Below, piece by piece: positions 4,931 to 5,583 of a stretch of DNA of 5,583 nucleotides. The stretch comes from an uncultured Clostridium sp. GTDB lineage: Bacteria > Bacillota > Clostridia > TANB77 > CAG-508. Numbering within the stretch: the stretch's first letter is position 1; each line of letters starts with the position of its first letter. Below the pieces are notes generated by a model that had not been told where the DNA came from, did no database searches, and worked only from the letters and a program-made list of their open reading frames with translations. The stretch lies in contig USOM01000076.1 in NCBI GenBank assembly GCA_900556345.1, forward strand, positions 1 to 5,583, read 5' to 3'. Both the position numbers and the translations under genes were made by a program.

Positions 4931-5583
4931 AAGTTTCTCCATATCCGTCTGTGTAAATCCGAAATATTCATTCAGGCCCGATGTTACAATGGTATCAGAC
5001 ACAAAATTGTTGGTTCCTGTAAAAATACTTTCCTTGGCAATCTTCAGACAACCAGTAATGACTGCAAATCGAAGCGCTGAATTATCTTTCAGTGCTTGCA
5101 TCAGTCCCTTCATCAGATCCAGCATTTCATCATAATAACCGTTCTGATTTGCCTTGGCTACCGGCACATCGTACTCGTCCAGAAGCAGAATGACTGATTT
5201 TCCATAATGAATCTGCATCACTCTAGTCATCAAACTCAGACTGTTTTTCAGCTCCGTCATAGACGCTGACGCATTCATAATCCGTTCCAGCATCTCTCTG
5301 TCATATGCCGATATTCTTTCATCCTGCAACAAATAACTATGTTCATTAAACAGATCTGCCATGACAGACGCCAGCATTTCATATGCACTGTCAAAATTCA
5401 GTCCGTCCACTTTCTTAAATGTGAGAAAAATGGTAGGCCACTGATTCATCCACTCCTGACACAGCGATGTATCTTCCGCCACATTCAATCCTTCAAACAG
5501 TTCTCTGCTGTCCTTCCGTATATCAAAGAAACTGGACAGCATGCTCATGCCGATCGTTTTTCCAAATCTTCTCGGTCTCGTAA
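4911..5583 (-). pseudogene. AAA-ATPase-like protein (PF09820 type), cut at both ends in this window
   Basis: The frame is open to the right edge. Before the Met at 5548 it reads TRPRRFGKTIGMSMLSSFFD, the conserved Walker A of the AAA-ATPase-like/PD-(D/E)XK nuclease family, so that Met is internal and the true start is beyond the window. Further on are SVILLLDEYDVPVAKANQNG (Walker B with D-E) and FAVITGCLKIAKESIFTGTN (sensor-like), then NEYFGFTQTDMEKLL. Full proteins of this family, frequent in Lachnospiraceae and Bacteroidetes, are about 500-600 residues with a C-terminal nuclease-like domain. That part is absent here: at about 4911-4930 the coding sequence fuses out of frame to a dehydrogenase tail, giving a meaningless ending (QMEIQFLQLL…) and a stop at 4856. 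Function in the family is unknown, often considered mobile or defence-related. GC content is higher than that of the DGR genes, suggesting a different origin. Confidence 0.82.

Overview
The window is AT-rich and has strong AGGAGG-type ribosome binding sites, short XRE regulators and a clostridial prepilin-like leader. It most likely comes from a low-GC Firmicute, probably a gut or rumen Clostridia member. This is an inference from style; no rRNA or species marker is present.

The centre (about 1.0-4.3 kb) is a diversity-generating retroelement (DGR). A promoter with an extended -10 drives avd (1029-1391), which overlaps a DGR reverse transcriptase (RT, 1376-2423) by 16 bp. Converging on it from the minus strand is a 535-residue target gene (4240-2633). 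That gene has a prepilin-type N-terminus, a formylglycine-generating-enzyme/C-type-lectin-like domain and a GC-rich C-terminal variable repeat (VR). In this copy the RT is broken twice: an in-frame TAA at 1649-1651, and a net +1 frameshift at 2036-2039 just before the YMDD motif. The last part of the VR is out of frame with its likely native ending. I find no template repeat (TR) in the window. The cassette therefore looks decayed, or dependent on a TR and RT elsewhere; sequencing or assembly error is the main alternative.

Regulators surround the element. To the left are a truncated XRE protein (1-289), a second small XRE protein (375-632) and a minus-strand Lys/Glu-rich hypothetical gene (927-655). 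To the right, divergent from the target gene, is a paralogue of the second XRE protein (4424-4672). The 183-bp divergent region between target and regulator holds two near-identical palindromes with arms ATGTGTATT/AATACACAT, which are strong operator candidates. The working model is that this XRE protein controls its own gene and the displayed target protein.

The right end (4719-5583, minus strand) is chimeric. The N-terminal part of an AAA-ATPase-like protein, running off the window edge, is joined out of frame at about 4908-4930 to the last 66 or so codons of a COG2509-type FAD-dependent dehydrogenase. This is either a deletion/recombination scar at the edge of an accessory region or an assembly chimera.
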